Positions 23,769-32,227 of a stretch of 64,000 nt of DNA are shown piece after piece; the stretch's first letter is position 1, and every line of letters begins with the position of its first letter. The notes beneath the pieces were generated by a model. The model was not told the DNA's origin, did no database searches, and was given only the letters and a program-made list of their open reading frames with translations. The stretch spans positions 1 through 64,000 of the forward strand of contig NZ_JAAWWP010000008.1 in assembly GCF_012273655.1 (NCBI RefSeq), in the 5' to 3' direction. Position numbers and translations under genes: made by a program. The stretch is from Streptomyces physcomitrii (GTDB lineage: Bacteria; Actinomycetota; Actinomycetes; Streptomycetales; Streptomycetaceae).

Positions 23769-26192
23769 ATGGCCGTCGACGAGCAGAGGATCGCCCGATT
23801 CCTCAACCGGAGCGAACTGCGTACGAAGATCGCGAACGTGCTGCGCGGTGCCGGTTTCAAGATCGTGTGGGTGAACGAAGAGGCCGAAGGGAAACGCTGG
23901 TCTCTCTTCCTGAAACTCCCCCAGCGCCTGCGAGATCTTTTCGGAACCGCGCGGGAGGTCCTGGTGTGGGTGGTGGAATCCCCCGAGTTCCAGGCCAGAA
24001 CCGTGACGCAGGCGGAGCGCATCATCAGCGAGGAGCGGCCCCGGCTCTGCGAGGACTTCGCCATCGTCGTCACCCTGGACTCCGACACGATGCGCCATGT
24101 GTCGGAGACGGCCGAAACCCTGGACACCCTCTTCCTCGGATTCGACGCGGAGACCTTCTCCGCCTGCGCTCCGTACGGGCCGTCCGACTTCATCGAGGCC
24201 ATGCAGCGCCGACTCTACGTCCGGGATCTCTACGATCTGCCGTCCGCCGTCACCCGGGCCGAGGACTTCTTCGGCCGCCGCGGAATGGTCAGCGAGATCG
24301 CGACCAGTCTGCGGCGCGGAGGCCGGCACGTGGGACTGTTCGGCTTACGCAAGATCGGCAAGACGTCCATGCTCTACAAGCTGCGGTCCACCCTGCAGAC
24401 GAACGGGGACTCCTATATCGGGCATGTGGACGTCGAGAGGATCGACGCCATCGAGCCCTCGGCGGAGAATCTCCTGTGGAGCCTCGGGGAGTCGATCTAC
24501 GATTCCCACCGCCATATCCGCAACATCACCACGCTCCAGCTCTTCGGCAAGTACAAACTCTTCTCCTCGATCCCGGAAAAGGGCGCGGTCTTCGAGCTGT
24601 TCGACCATGACATCAGGGAGATCATCGAGAAGACACGCCGCTCGATCATCATGATGCTCGACGAGGTCGAGCTGCTCTCGCCGTCCACTCCGGGATCCGA
24701 GTGGGGTTCTTCCTTCGTACGGATCTGGCGGCTGCTGCGCGGACTGGATCAGCAATTCCCCAACAGGCTGAGCTACTTCGTCACCGGGACCAACCCCAGC
24801 GCCTTCGAGGTGAGCAATATCGGTGGGCGCGAGAACCCGGTCTACAACTACTTCAAGGTGCAGTACCTGCGCCCGCTCGCCAAGGACGAGGTGGAGAGTC
24901 TCCTCGTCACCCTCGGGAACAAGATGGGCCTCAAGTGGGAGAGCGCGGCGCTGGAGAGGCTGGCCAGCGCGACCGGCGGACACCCGGCCCTGGTCAGATC
25001 CCTGGCCTCGATCATCCACTCCGCCCGGCCCCCGGAGGGCGACGTCAAATTCAGTGTCACGCAGGCGGATGTCGCCTCCGCCATCGACAGATTCCTCGTG
25101 GAGAAGAGTTCGCTGCTCAGCCAGATCGTGGCGATCCTGGAGGAGCAGTACAAGGACGAGTACTACCTCCTGGAACTCCTGGCACGCGGCAGGATCGGAG
25201 AGTTCCGGGAGTGCGTGACGGCGTTCCCCAAGGACACCGCCCATTTGGTGGGGTACGGAATCTGCGTGAATCCCGAGAGCTGCACGAGTCTGGAGATCGA
25301 GATCCTGCAGACCTTTCTGCAGAAGCAGAAGGAGGGGAGAGCCGCCGAGTCGTCGAGCAGACATCTGTCCCCCGGCGACCGGGTCGACGGCTATGAGGTC
25401 ATCTCCTCCATAGGCGCCCCGGGCGGATTCGCGAAGGTCTACGAGGCCCGCACCTCCGCCGACGGCGAGCGGGTCGCGCTCAAGGTGTTCGACAACGGCC
25501 TGCTCAGCGCTCTGCAACGAGAGGTCGAGCCCCTCCAGGAGATCGACCACCCCAACGTCGTACGCGTCCTCGACCACGGGAAGAGCGGCGAGGGGGCCGT
25601 CTACATGGTGATGGAACTGCTGAGCGGCAAGCCGCTGCGGCACTTCTGCACCAGGTCCACCAGGGCCGGCGAGGCGGAGTGCATGAAGTGGCTCGGCGAC
25701 ATCCTGTCGGCGATGCGGGCATTCCACCCGAACGATCTCCTCGTGGAACAGCTCCGGCGGCACACCGAGATCAGCGCCCATGACCTCATGCGTCTCGAAG
25801 AGGCACGTCATGGATTCATCCACCGGGACATCAAGCCGGAGAATGTCATCATCTCGGAACGCGGTGCGGTGCTGATCGATTTCAATATCTCGGTGCGGGC
25901 CTCGGAGCAGATCCTCACGCGCAGCGCCACCCCGGGCTATCTTCCGCCGGACGGTCTGGGTATCGCCTGGGATGTCGATGTCGACCTCTATCAGCTCGGA
26001 GTCACCATGCTGCAGGCCGCACTCGGTTCCGAATACTTCGAGGGGGCGGCGGAAGATCTGCGCCTGGCGGCCAAGGAGGAGTTGTCGGTCAACCTGGCGA
26101 AAATCCTGCTGCGTATGACGAATCCGGTACGCGAGAGCCGGTACGCCAGTGCCACTCAGGCGTGGATGGAAGTCAGCAGGCAGCCGCTGTGA
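23769..26192 (+). CDS. STAND-like P-loop ATPase fused to a Hanks-type protein kinase
   Basis: An 807-residue single-gene fusion. Residues 1-150 are an alpha/beta domain I cannot assign (GAGFKIVWVNEE, then REVLVWVVESPEF and EDFAIVVTLDS). Residues 165-440 form a STAND/AAA-type NTPase: the DFFGRRGMVSEIA entry motif, Walker A GLFGLRKIGKTSMLY (190-204) and Walker B SIIMMLDEVELL (Asp298/Glu299). A sensor strand LSYFVTGTNPS follows, with a winged-helix-like stretch to ~520. Residues 540-800 are a Ser/Thr kinase: the IGAPGGFAKVYEA loop, VALK (Lys572), HRDIKPEN (Asp687, Asn692), DFN in place of DFG (704-706) and PPD in place of APE. No signal peptide or membrane span is visible. The ATG at 23769 has AGGGGGG just upstream. 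Codons are less GC3-biased than the neighbours, and Leu193, inside Walker A, is encoded by TTA. It stands alone between an MFS gene and rnz. The architecture suggests a signal- or phage-sensing conflict protein, by inference. Confidence 0.85.
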   Translation: MAVDEQRIARFLNRSELRTKIANVLRGAGFKIVWVNEEAEGKRWSLFLKLPQRLRDLFGTAREVLVWVVESPEFQARTVTQAERIISEERPRLCEDFAIVVTLDSDTMRHVSETAETLDTLFLGFDAETFSACAPYGPSDFIEAMQRRLYVRDLYDLPSAVTRAEDFFGRRGMVSEIATSLRRGGRHVGLFGLRKIGKTSMLYKLRSTLQTNGDSYIGHVDVERIDAIEPSAENLLWSLGESIYDSHRHIRNITTLQLFGKYKLFSSIPEKGAVFELFDHDIREIIEKTRRSIIMMLDEVELLSPSTPGSEWGSSFVRIWRLLRGLDQQFPNRLSYFVTGTNPSAFEVSNIGGRENPVYNYFKVQYLRPLAKDEVESLLVTLGNKMGLKWESAALERLASATGGHPALVRSLASIIHSARPPEGDVKFSVTQADVASAIDRFLVEKSSLLSQIVAILEEQYKDEYYLLELLARGRIGEFRECVTAFPKDTAHLVGYGICVNPESCTSLEIEILQTFLQKQKEGRAAESSSRHLSPGDRVDGYEVISSIGAPGGFAKVYEARTSADGERVALKVFDNGLLSALQREVEPLQEIDHPNVVRVLDHGKSGEGAVYMVMELLSGKPLRHFCTRSTRAGEAECMKWLGDILSAMRAFHPNDLLVEQLRRHTEISAHDLMRLEEARHGFIHRDIKPENVIISERGAVLIDFNISVRASEQILTRSATPGYLPPDGLGIAWDVDVDLYQLGVTMLQAALGSEYFEGAAEDLRLAAKEELSVNLAKILLRMTNPVRESRYASATQAWMEVSRQPL

Positions 26193-26255
26193 CCTGGCGC
26201 GGGCGCACGCCGGCAAGCACACGTACGGCCGGGCGGGGCGGCGGCGCCCCGGTCT

Positions 26256-27161
26256 TCACCGCCGCTTCGGCAGCGGCACCCGCATCAGGTCGGCGGCGAC
26301 GGTGAGTTCGCCCGTGAAGCCCGCGCGGCGGGCCTCCGCGCCGAAGGCCTCCGGGTCCGGGTAGCGCTGGCTGAAGTGGGTGAGCACCAGATGGCGCACG
26401 CCCGCGTCCCGGGCCGCCCTCGCGGCCTGGGCGGCGGTCAGATGCCCGTATTCGGTGGCGAGTCGCTCGTCCTCCTCCAGGAAGGTCGACTCAATGACGA
26501 GCAGGTCGCAGCCCTCGGCGAGGACGGCGACGGCGGGGCACAGCCGGGTGTCCATGACGAAGGCGAAGCGCTGGCCGCGCCGGGGTTCGCTGACCTCGTC
26601 GAGGTGGACGCCGCGCAGGCTGCCCTCCCGCTGGAGCCGGCTGATGTCGGCGCCCCGGATGCCGCGTTCGGCGAGGGCGGCGGGCAGCATCCGGCGGCCG
26701 TCCGGTTCGACGAGCCGGTAGCCGTAGGCCTCGACCGGATGCGAGAGGCGGTGCGCGTGCAGGGTGTACGCGCCGGTGGCGGCGAGCGGCCCGTCGGCGG
26801 CGACGGGGGCCTCGGTGAGCGCGACGGTCTCGCGGTAGGCGGTGGCGTGCCGGAGCCGGTCGAAGTAGCGCTGGCCGCTCTTCGGGTAGTGGGCGGTGAT
26901 CTCGTGCGGCACCCGGTCGAGGTTGATGCGCTGGATCACCCCGGCGAGCCCCAGCGAGTGGTCGCCGTGGAAATGCGTGACGCACAGCCGGTTGAGGTCG
27001 TGCGCGGCGACCGAGGCACGCAGCAGCTGCCGCTGGGTGCCCTCGCCGGGGTCGAAGAGCAGGCCCTCGCCGTCCCACAGCAGGACGTAGCCGTTGTGGT
27101 TGCGCTGCCGTGTCGGGACCTGGCTCGCGGTGCCGAGGACCACCAATTCACGTACGGACAC
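26256..27161 (-). CDS. rnz: Ribonuclease Z (tRNA 3' endonuclease)
   Basis: A 301-residue metallo-beta-lactamase-fold nuclease. The metal motif is VTHFHGDHSLGLAG, and later ligands are in FVMDTRLCP and LVLTHFSQRYPD. The N-terminus MSVRELVVLGTASQVPTRQRN is the family hallmark. It removes 3' trailers from tRNA precursors. The GTG at 27161 has GGGGAG-type complementarity. It is followed upstream in the same direction by the HIT gene. Confidence 0.93.
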   Translation of the reverse strand: MSVRELVVLGTASQVPTRQRNHNGYVLLWDGEGLLFDPGEGTQRQLLRASVAAHDLNRLCVTHFHGDHSLGLAGVIQRINLDRVPHEITAHYPKSGQRYFDRLRHATAYRETVALTEAPVAADGPLAATGAYTLHAHRLSHPVEAYGYRLVEPDGRRMLPAALAERGIRGADISRLQREGSLRGVHLDEVSEPRRGQRFAFVMDTRLCPAVAVLAEGCDLLVIESTFLEEDERLATEYGHLTAAQAARAARDAGVRHLVLTHFSQRYPDPEAFGAEARRAGFTGELTVAADLMRVPLPKRR

Positions 27162-27203
27162 GGGGAGTTCGATCCTTCTGCTGCGGTCAGGGCCGGGGGT
27201 GTC

Positions 27204-27563
27204 TCAGCCGGGCGGCCACTGCAGTCCGCGCCCGGCCAGCACATGGGCGTGGGCGTGGAAGACGGTCTGGCCGGCACCGGATCCGGTGTTGAAGACGATG
27301 CGGTAGCCGCTGTCGGTGACCTTCTCGTCCTCGGCGACGTTGCGGGCCTCGGTCAGCACGTCGGCGGCGGCCTGCGGGTCGGCGGCGGCGAGCGCGGCGG
27401 CGTCCGGGTAGTGGGCCCGCGGGATGACCAGGACGTGCGTCGGGGCCTGCGGGTTGATGTCGCGGAAGGCGACGGTGTTCTCGGTCTCGCGTACCACCGT
27501 CGCCGGGACCTCGCCCGCGACGATCTTGCAGAACAGGCAGTCGGCCTGCGGTTCGCCCGACAT
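27204..27563 (-). CDS. HIT-family nucleotide-binding protein
   Basis: A 119-residue histidine-triad protein with CLFCKIVAGEVPATVV near the N-terminus and the triad HAHAHVLAG, preceded by VFNTGSGAGQTVFH. The two upstream cysteines (CLFC) can bind zinc. Family members hydrolyse adenylylated nucleotides or AMP-lysine compounds. It precedes rnz by 42 bp and is co-directional with it. Confidence 0.93.
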   Translation of the reverse strand: MSGEPQADCLFCKIVAGEVPATVVRETENTVAFRDINPQAPTHVLVIPRAHYPDAAALAAADPQAAADVLTEARNVAEDEKVTDSGYRIVFNTGSGAGQTVFHAHAHVLAGRGLQWPPG

Positions 27564-27616
27564 CCGGGTACTCCCTCACCCTCGGCTGATCGTTGCCCGG
27601 GAATCGTAGCCGCCGC

Positions 27617-27658
27617 CCGGGGCCGGTCCGCCCTCCGGGCGTGGCGGACCGGCCCCGG
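27617..27658 (-). terminator. Strong hairpin downstream of the tricorn gene
   Basis: A perfect 16-bp stem (ccggggccggtccgcc / ggcggaccggccccgg) with a 10-base loop lies 10 bp past the tricorn protease stop. No U-tract follows. Confidence 0.75.
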
Positions 27659-27668
27659 GGCCGCGCGT

Positions 27669-30600
27669 TCAGTCCAGCGGGGGCAGCTCGGGCGCGGTCT
27701 TCGCCGGGTTCTGCTCCAGGGCGGCGAGGGCGATCCGGACGGCCTCGTCGAGCTGCGGGTCGCGGCCCGCGACATGGTCCTGTGGCGCCATGACGACCTC
27801 GACGTCCGGGTCCACGCCGTAGTTCTCCACCTGCCAGCCCGAACCCTCCACCCAGAAGGCGTACTTGGGCTGGGTGACCAGGGTGCCGTCGACCAGGTGG
27901 TAGCGGCTGTCGATGCCGATGACGCCGCCCCAGGTGCGGGTGCCGACGACCGGGCCGATGCCGAGCGCCTTGATCGCCGCGTTGACGATGTCGCCGTCGG
28001 AGCCGGAGTGCTCGTTGGCGACGGCGACCACGGGCCCGCGCGGGGCGTCGGCGGGATAGCTCTGCGGGCGGCGGCCGCGCGGCAGATCCCAGCCGACCAC
28101 CCGGCGGGCGATCTTCTCGACCACCAGCTGCGAGGTGTGCCCGCCGCGGTTCTCCCGCACGTCGAGGATCAGCCCCTCGCGGGCCACCTCGACCCGCAGG
28201 TCCCGGTGGATCTGCGCCCAGCCCGGGGCCTGCATGTCCGGTACGTGGAGGTAGCCGAGCCGCCCGCCGGAGAGCTCGTGGACACGGGCGCGGCGGCCCG
28301 CGACCCAGTCGTGGTAGCGCAGCGGCTCCTCGTCGTGCAGCGGGACGACGACCGCGTGCCGCGGGTCGCCGCCGTCGGCGGGGCCGACCATCAGCTCGAC
28401 CGGCTTGCCCGCGGTGCCCACCAGGAGCGGCCCGGGACCGGTGACCGGGTCGACCGGGCGGCCCGCGACGGCGAGCAGCCGGTCGCCGGGGCGGACCGCG
28501 ACGCCGGGCGCCGCGAGCGGGGCGTACGCGCGGGGGTCGGAGGTCTCCGAGGGCAGGATGCGGTCGATGCGCCAACTGCCGTCCTCGTGGCGGGAGATGT
28601 CCGCGCCGAGCAGTCCCTGCCTGCGCTCGCCGCTGCCGCCGCCGAAGGGGCTGACGACATAGGCGTGCGAGGTGCCGAACTCGCCGTTCACCTCGTAGAG
28701 CAGGTCGACGAGGTCGTCGTGGGTGGCGACCCGGTCCAGGACCGGGCGGTAGCGGTCCAGGACGGCGTCCAGGTCGAGGCCGCCGAGGTCGGGGCGCCAG
28801 AAGTGGTCGCGCATCAGCCGGGCCGCCTCCTCGTACATCTGCCGCCATTCGGCGGCCGGTTCGAGGGTCTGGCGGATACGGGAGAGGTCGACGGTGAGGT
28901 GGGCGTCGCCGTCGTCCTCGTGCGGGGCGCGGCGGTCGCTGGGCACCACCTTCAGCTTGCCGTCGCTCCACAGCAGGATCCGCTTGCCGTCGCCGGAGAC
29001 CGCGAAGCGGTCGACGTCCAGGGCGAGGTGCTCCACCCGCTGCTGGGCGAGGTCGTAGCGCTCCAGCTCGGTCTTGGGGTCCGGGTCCTCGGGGTTCGCG
29101 CGGGCGTTGCCGAGGACGCCGTGGACCGGGTGGTGCAGCCAGAGCAGTCCCTCGTGGGCCGCCTTCAGCGAGGAGTAGCGGGCCGCCTCGACGGGGAAGG
29201 GCACGATCCGGTCGGCGAGCCCGTCGAGGTCGATCCGGGTGACCGGGGAGCCCTCGCCCTCCGGGGTCTCCTCCTTGTCGGGCGCCTGGAAGGGGCGGCC
29301 GTGGCGCTGCGGCCCGAAGGGCGAGGGGGTCGCGGCGGAGAGCGTGATCAGGTGCGGGCGGCTGCCGCCGACGAAGGCGAGGTCGAAGACGTGCTCGTCG
29401 TAGACCGGGTCGAAGGAGCGCGCCGAGAGGAAGGCGAGGTGCTTGCCGTCCTCGGTGAAGGCGGGCGAGTAGTCGCAGAAGCGCAGCGGGGTGGCCTCGG
29501 TGACCGACAGGTCGGCGGTGTTGGCGAGCTTCAGCTGCCGCAGCGGCTCGGGGCCGGGGTGCGACCAGGCGAGCCAGGCGGAGTCCGGGGAGAAGACGAG
29601 GCCGCTCGCCTCGCCGTCCTCGGTGCGGTCCACCTCGCGCACCTCGCCGCTCTCCCGCTCCACGAGGAGCACCCGGCCGTCGTGCGAGGCGACGGCGGCG
29701 CGGCTGCCGTCGGGCGCCACGGTCAGGGCGAGGACCCGGCCGAGCCTGCCCGCAGCGAGCCTGCGGGGCGTGGCGCCGGGGGCGGCACCGGTGGCGGGCG
29801 CGAACTCCAGGGCGTCCTCGCCCTCCGCGTCGGTCACCCAGACCACGTACTCCTCGCCCTCGGCGCGGAAGGCGCGCGGCAGCCGGGCGCGGACGCCTGG
29901 TTCGGCGGCGAGGGCGCGGGCCGGTCCCGAGCGGTGGGTGACCCAGTGCACCGCGCCGCGCACCGTGAGGGCGCTGCCGCGGCCGGTGTGGTCGGGCGCC
30001 CCGGCGCCGAACCAGGCGGCGGCGCTGACCGGACGGGGCTGCATGTCGGTGCGCTGGCCGCCGAGCCGGAGGTCCAGGCGGCGCGGGGCGGCGCCGTCGA
30101 GGTCGTCCAGGAGCCAGAGTTCACCGGCGCTCGCGTAGACGACGCGGCTGCCGTCGGTGGCGGCGTGGCGGGCGTAGAAGCCGCCACTGCCGTCCTCGGC
30201 CGGACCGAGGGGGCTGTGCCGGCGCAGGTCCTCGCCGTCGGGCAGCGAGGAGTAGAGCGCGCCGGTGCCCTCGTGGTCGCTGAGGAAGGCGATCCGGGCC
30301 GGGCCCTCGGCGGGGACCGTCCACAGCGGGTACTCGATGTTCCCGTCGAGCCCCGCGTGCAGCCGGGCGAAGTCACCGGAGCCGTCCTCGGCGGCGATCC
30401 ACAGCTTGCCCGCGGTGCCGCCCCGGTAGCGCTTCCAGTACGCGGCCTCCCGGCCCATCGGCACCGAGAGCAGCAGCGCCCGGCCCTCGGGCCCGAAGGC
30501 GAGGTCGCCGACCGGTCCATAGGGCAGGGTCTCGGCGGGGCCGCCGTCGAGGGGGACGGCGTGGGCCCAGGAGCGCCGCAGGGAGGCCCGGCCGTGGGTG

Positions 30601-30914
30601 GTCACCGCGAGGACCCGGCCGTCCGGTGTCCAGCCCCGCACGCCGGTGCGCGCGCTGCCCCAGTAGGTGAGCCGCTTGGCGGGCCCGCCGTCGAGGGGCG
30701 CGGTGAAGATCTCCGGGGCGCCGTCCCGGGTGGAGGTCCAGGCGACCTGGGTGCCGTCGGGGGATATCCGCGGATGGTGCACGGGCATGTTGTCCGCGCT
30801 CACCCGCCAGGCGCGGCCGCCGTCGAGCGGGGCCGCCCAGACGTCGTCCTCGGCGGTGAACACGAGGAACTCGCCGTGCAGATGCGGGAAGCGGAGGTAC
30901 GCAGGCTGGGTCAC
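27669..30914 (-). CDS. Tricorn-type S41 protease
   Basis: A 1081-residue protease related to the archaeal tricorn core. The N-terminal ~650 residues are WD/PQQ-like beta-propeller repeats (VHHPRISPDGTQVAWTSTRDG, then SPDSAWLAWSHPG). A middle PDZ domain is recognisable by GVAVRPGDRLLAVAGRPV. The C-terminal catalytic domain carries GLILDVRENRGG and the nucleophile region VANEHSGSDGDIVNAAIKALG, about residue 970. It trims peptides released by the proteasome. No signal peptide, so cytoplasmic. It is monocistronic and followed by a strong hairpin. Confidence 0.93.
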   Translation of the reverse strand: MTQPAYLRFPHLHGEFLVFTAEDDVWAAPLDGGRAWRVSADNMPVHHPRISPDGTQVAWTSTRDGAPEIFTAPLDGGPAKRLTYWGSARTGVRGWTPDGRVLAVTTHGRASLRRSWAHAVPLDGGPAETLPYGPVGDLAFGPEGRALLLSVPMGREAAYWKRYRGGTAGKLWIAAEDGSGDFARLHAGLDGNIEYPLWTVPAEGPARIAFLSDHEGTGALYSSLPDGEDLRRHSPLGPAEDGSGGFYARHAATDGSRVVYASAGELWLLDDLDGAAPRRLDLRLGGQRTDMQPRPVSAAAWFGAGAPDHTGRGSALTVRGAVHWVTHRSGPARALAAEPGVRARLPRAFRAEGEEYVVWVTDAEGEDALEFAPATGAAPGATPRRLAAGRLGRVLALTVAPDGSRAAVASHDGRVLLVERESGEVREVDRTEDGEASGLVFSPDSAWLAWSHPGPEPLRQLKLANTADLSVTEATPLRFCDYSPAFTEDGKHLAFLSARSFDPVYDEHVFDLAFVGGSRPHLITLSAATPSPFGPQRHGRPFQAPDKEETPEGEGSPVTRIDLDGLADRIVPFPVEAARYSSLKAAHEGLLWLHHPVHGVLGNARANPEDPDPKTELERYDLAQQRVEHLALDVDRFAVSGDGKRILLWSDGKLKVVPSDRRAPHEDDGDAHLTVDLSRIRQTLEPAAEWRQMYEEAARLMRDHFWRPDLGGLDLDAVLDRYRPVLDRVATHDDLVDLLYEVNGEFGTSHAYVVSPFGGGSGERRQGLLGADISRHEDGSWRIDRILPSETSDPRAYAPLAAPGVAVRPGDRLLAVAGRPVDPVTGPGPLLVGTAGKPVELMVGPADGGDPRHAVVVPLHDEEPLRYHDWVAGRRARVHELSGGRLGYLHVPDMQAPGWAQIHRDLRVEVAREGLILDVRENRGGHTSQLVVEKIARRVVGWDLPRGRRPQSYPADAPRGPVVAVANEHSGSDGDIVNAAIKALGIGPVVGTRTWGGVIGIDSRYHLVDGTLVTQPKYAFWVEGSGWQVENYGVDPDVEVVMAPQDHVAGRDPQLDEAVRIALAALEQNPAKTAPELPPLD

Positions 30915-31062
30915 ACCAGCACCCTAAGCAGCACGAGCGGTACTTGGTGACCCTTTTCGATCACTTGGTCCGGCCCACCGGCGCACACCGGGGCGCACGG
31001 GGCCAAGGGGTCGCTCGGGGCAGCGGCCGCACCGCCGGGGCGGGCGGTGCGGCCGCGGAGGT

Positions 31063-31455
31063 CTATCCCTGGAGGAGCAGCCACTCCTGGAGTTCGACCA
31101 GGTTGCCCTCGGGGTCCTTGAGGTGGGCCACCCGCATCCGGTCGGTGAGCGGGGCCGGGCCCTGGAAGACGGCGGCGCCGCGGGCGGTGATCTGCTCGCA
31201 GTAGTCGTCGAGGTCGTCGACCCGCAGCACGACCAGCGAGCGGTGGCCGTTGACCGACTCCCCCAGCTCCCCGATGATCTCGGCCATCGCCGTACGGTCC
31301 TGGAGCGCGATGCCCGCGGAGCCGGTCGCCGGGGAGAACTTCTCGTACGGGCCCTGCGGTGCGCCGGACTGCGGCTTGAGGCCGAGCACCTCCGCGTAGA
31401 AGCGGTAGCAGGCGGGGAAGTCGTTGACGAGCAGCCTGACCTGCGCGAGTTCCAA
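31063..31455 (-). CDS. VOC/glyoxalase-family protein, TTG start
   Basis: A 130-residue vicinal-oxygen-chelate fold protein with FPACYRFYAEVLGLKPQ and the C-terminal VAHLKDPEGNLVELQEW. The ribosome site AAGGAG is seven bases upstream of a TTG codon at 31455; no ATG or GTG fits the N-terminal strand better, so I take TTG. It is the last gene of the operon hrcA-dnaJ-NMO-rsmE-this gene. The substrate is unknown. VOC proteins act as isomerases, dioxygenases or resistance proteins. Confidence 0.8.
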   Translation of the reverse strand: MELAQVRLLVNDFPACYRFYAEVLGLKPQSGAPQGPYEKFSPATGSAGIALQDRTAMAEIIGELGESVNGHRSLVVLRVDDLDDYCEQITARGAAVFQGPAPLTDRMRVAHLKDPEGNLVELQEWLLLQG

Positions 31456-31477
31456 GGGGGTCTCCTTCGGGTGCGGC

Positions 31478-32227
31478 TCAGGACCAGCGGCCGGTGCGGC
31501 CGAGCAGCAGTGCGGCCGCCGCCGTACCGGCGGTCGACGTACGCAGCACGCTACGCCCGAGCCGGTACGGTTCGGCGCCGGCCTCGGCGAAGAGGGCGAG
31601 TTCCTCCGGACTGACACCGCCCTCGGGGCCCACCACGAGGACGATCCCGCCGCCGGTGGGCAGTTCGGCGGTGGCCAGGGCCCGGCTCGCCACCGCCGCG
31701 TCCTCGTGCAGGACGGCGGCGAGGTCGGCACCGGCGAGCAGGCCCGCGACCTGACGGGTGGTCATCGCCTCGGCGACCTCGGGGAAGCGGACCCGGCGGG
31801 ACTGCTTCCCGGCCTCGCGTGCGGTGGCCCGCCACTTCCCGAGCGCCTTGAGGCCCCGCTCGCCCTTCCACTGGGTGATGCATCGGGAGGCGGCCCAGGG
31901 CACGATCGCGTCCACCCCGGTCTCGGTCATCGTCTCGACGGCCAGCTCGCCCCGGTCGCCCTTGGGCAGCGCCTGCACCACGGTCAGCCGCGGGCTCTCC
32001 GGCTCCTCCTGGCGCACCGGGCCCCGGCGCACGGTGAGCCGGTCCTTGCCCTCGGCGGCGAGCACCTCGCACTCGGCCCAGCGGCCGCGGCCGTCGGTGA
32101 GCACGAGCGGCTCGCCCGCGCGCAGCCGCTTCACGGAGACGGCGTGCCGCCCCTCGGGCCCGGTGAGCAGCAGGCGGCCCTCGTCGTCGGCGGTGAAGTC
32201 CTCGGTGAGGAAGACGGCGGCGGTCAT
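31478..32227 (-). CDS. rsmE: 16S rRNA (uracil1498-N3)-methyltransferase
   Basis: A 249-residue SPOUT-class methyltransferase. The PUA-like N-terminal region starts MTAAVFLTEDF, and the knotted C-terminal domain has VVGPEGGVSPEELALF and LGRSVLRTSTAGTAA. It methylates U1498 of 16S rRNA. The start ATG overlaps the NMO stop by four bases (ATGA), so translation is coupled. Confidence 0.93.
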   Translation of the reverse strand: MTAAVFLTEDFTADDEGRLLLTGPEGRHAVSVKRLRAGEPLVLTDGRGRWAECEVLAAEGKDRLTVRRGPVRQEEPESPRLTVVQALPKGDRGELAVETMTETGVDAIVPWAASRCITQWKGERGLKALGKWRATAREAGKQSRRVRFPEVAEAMTTRQVAGLLAGADLAAVLHEDAAVASRALATAELPTGGGIVLVVGPEGGVSPEELALFAEAGAEPYRLGRSVLRTSTAGTAAAALLLGRTGRWS

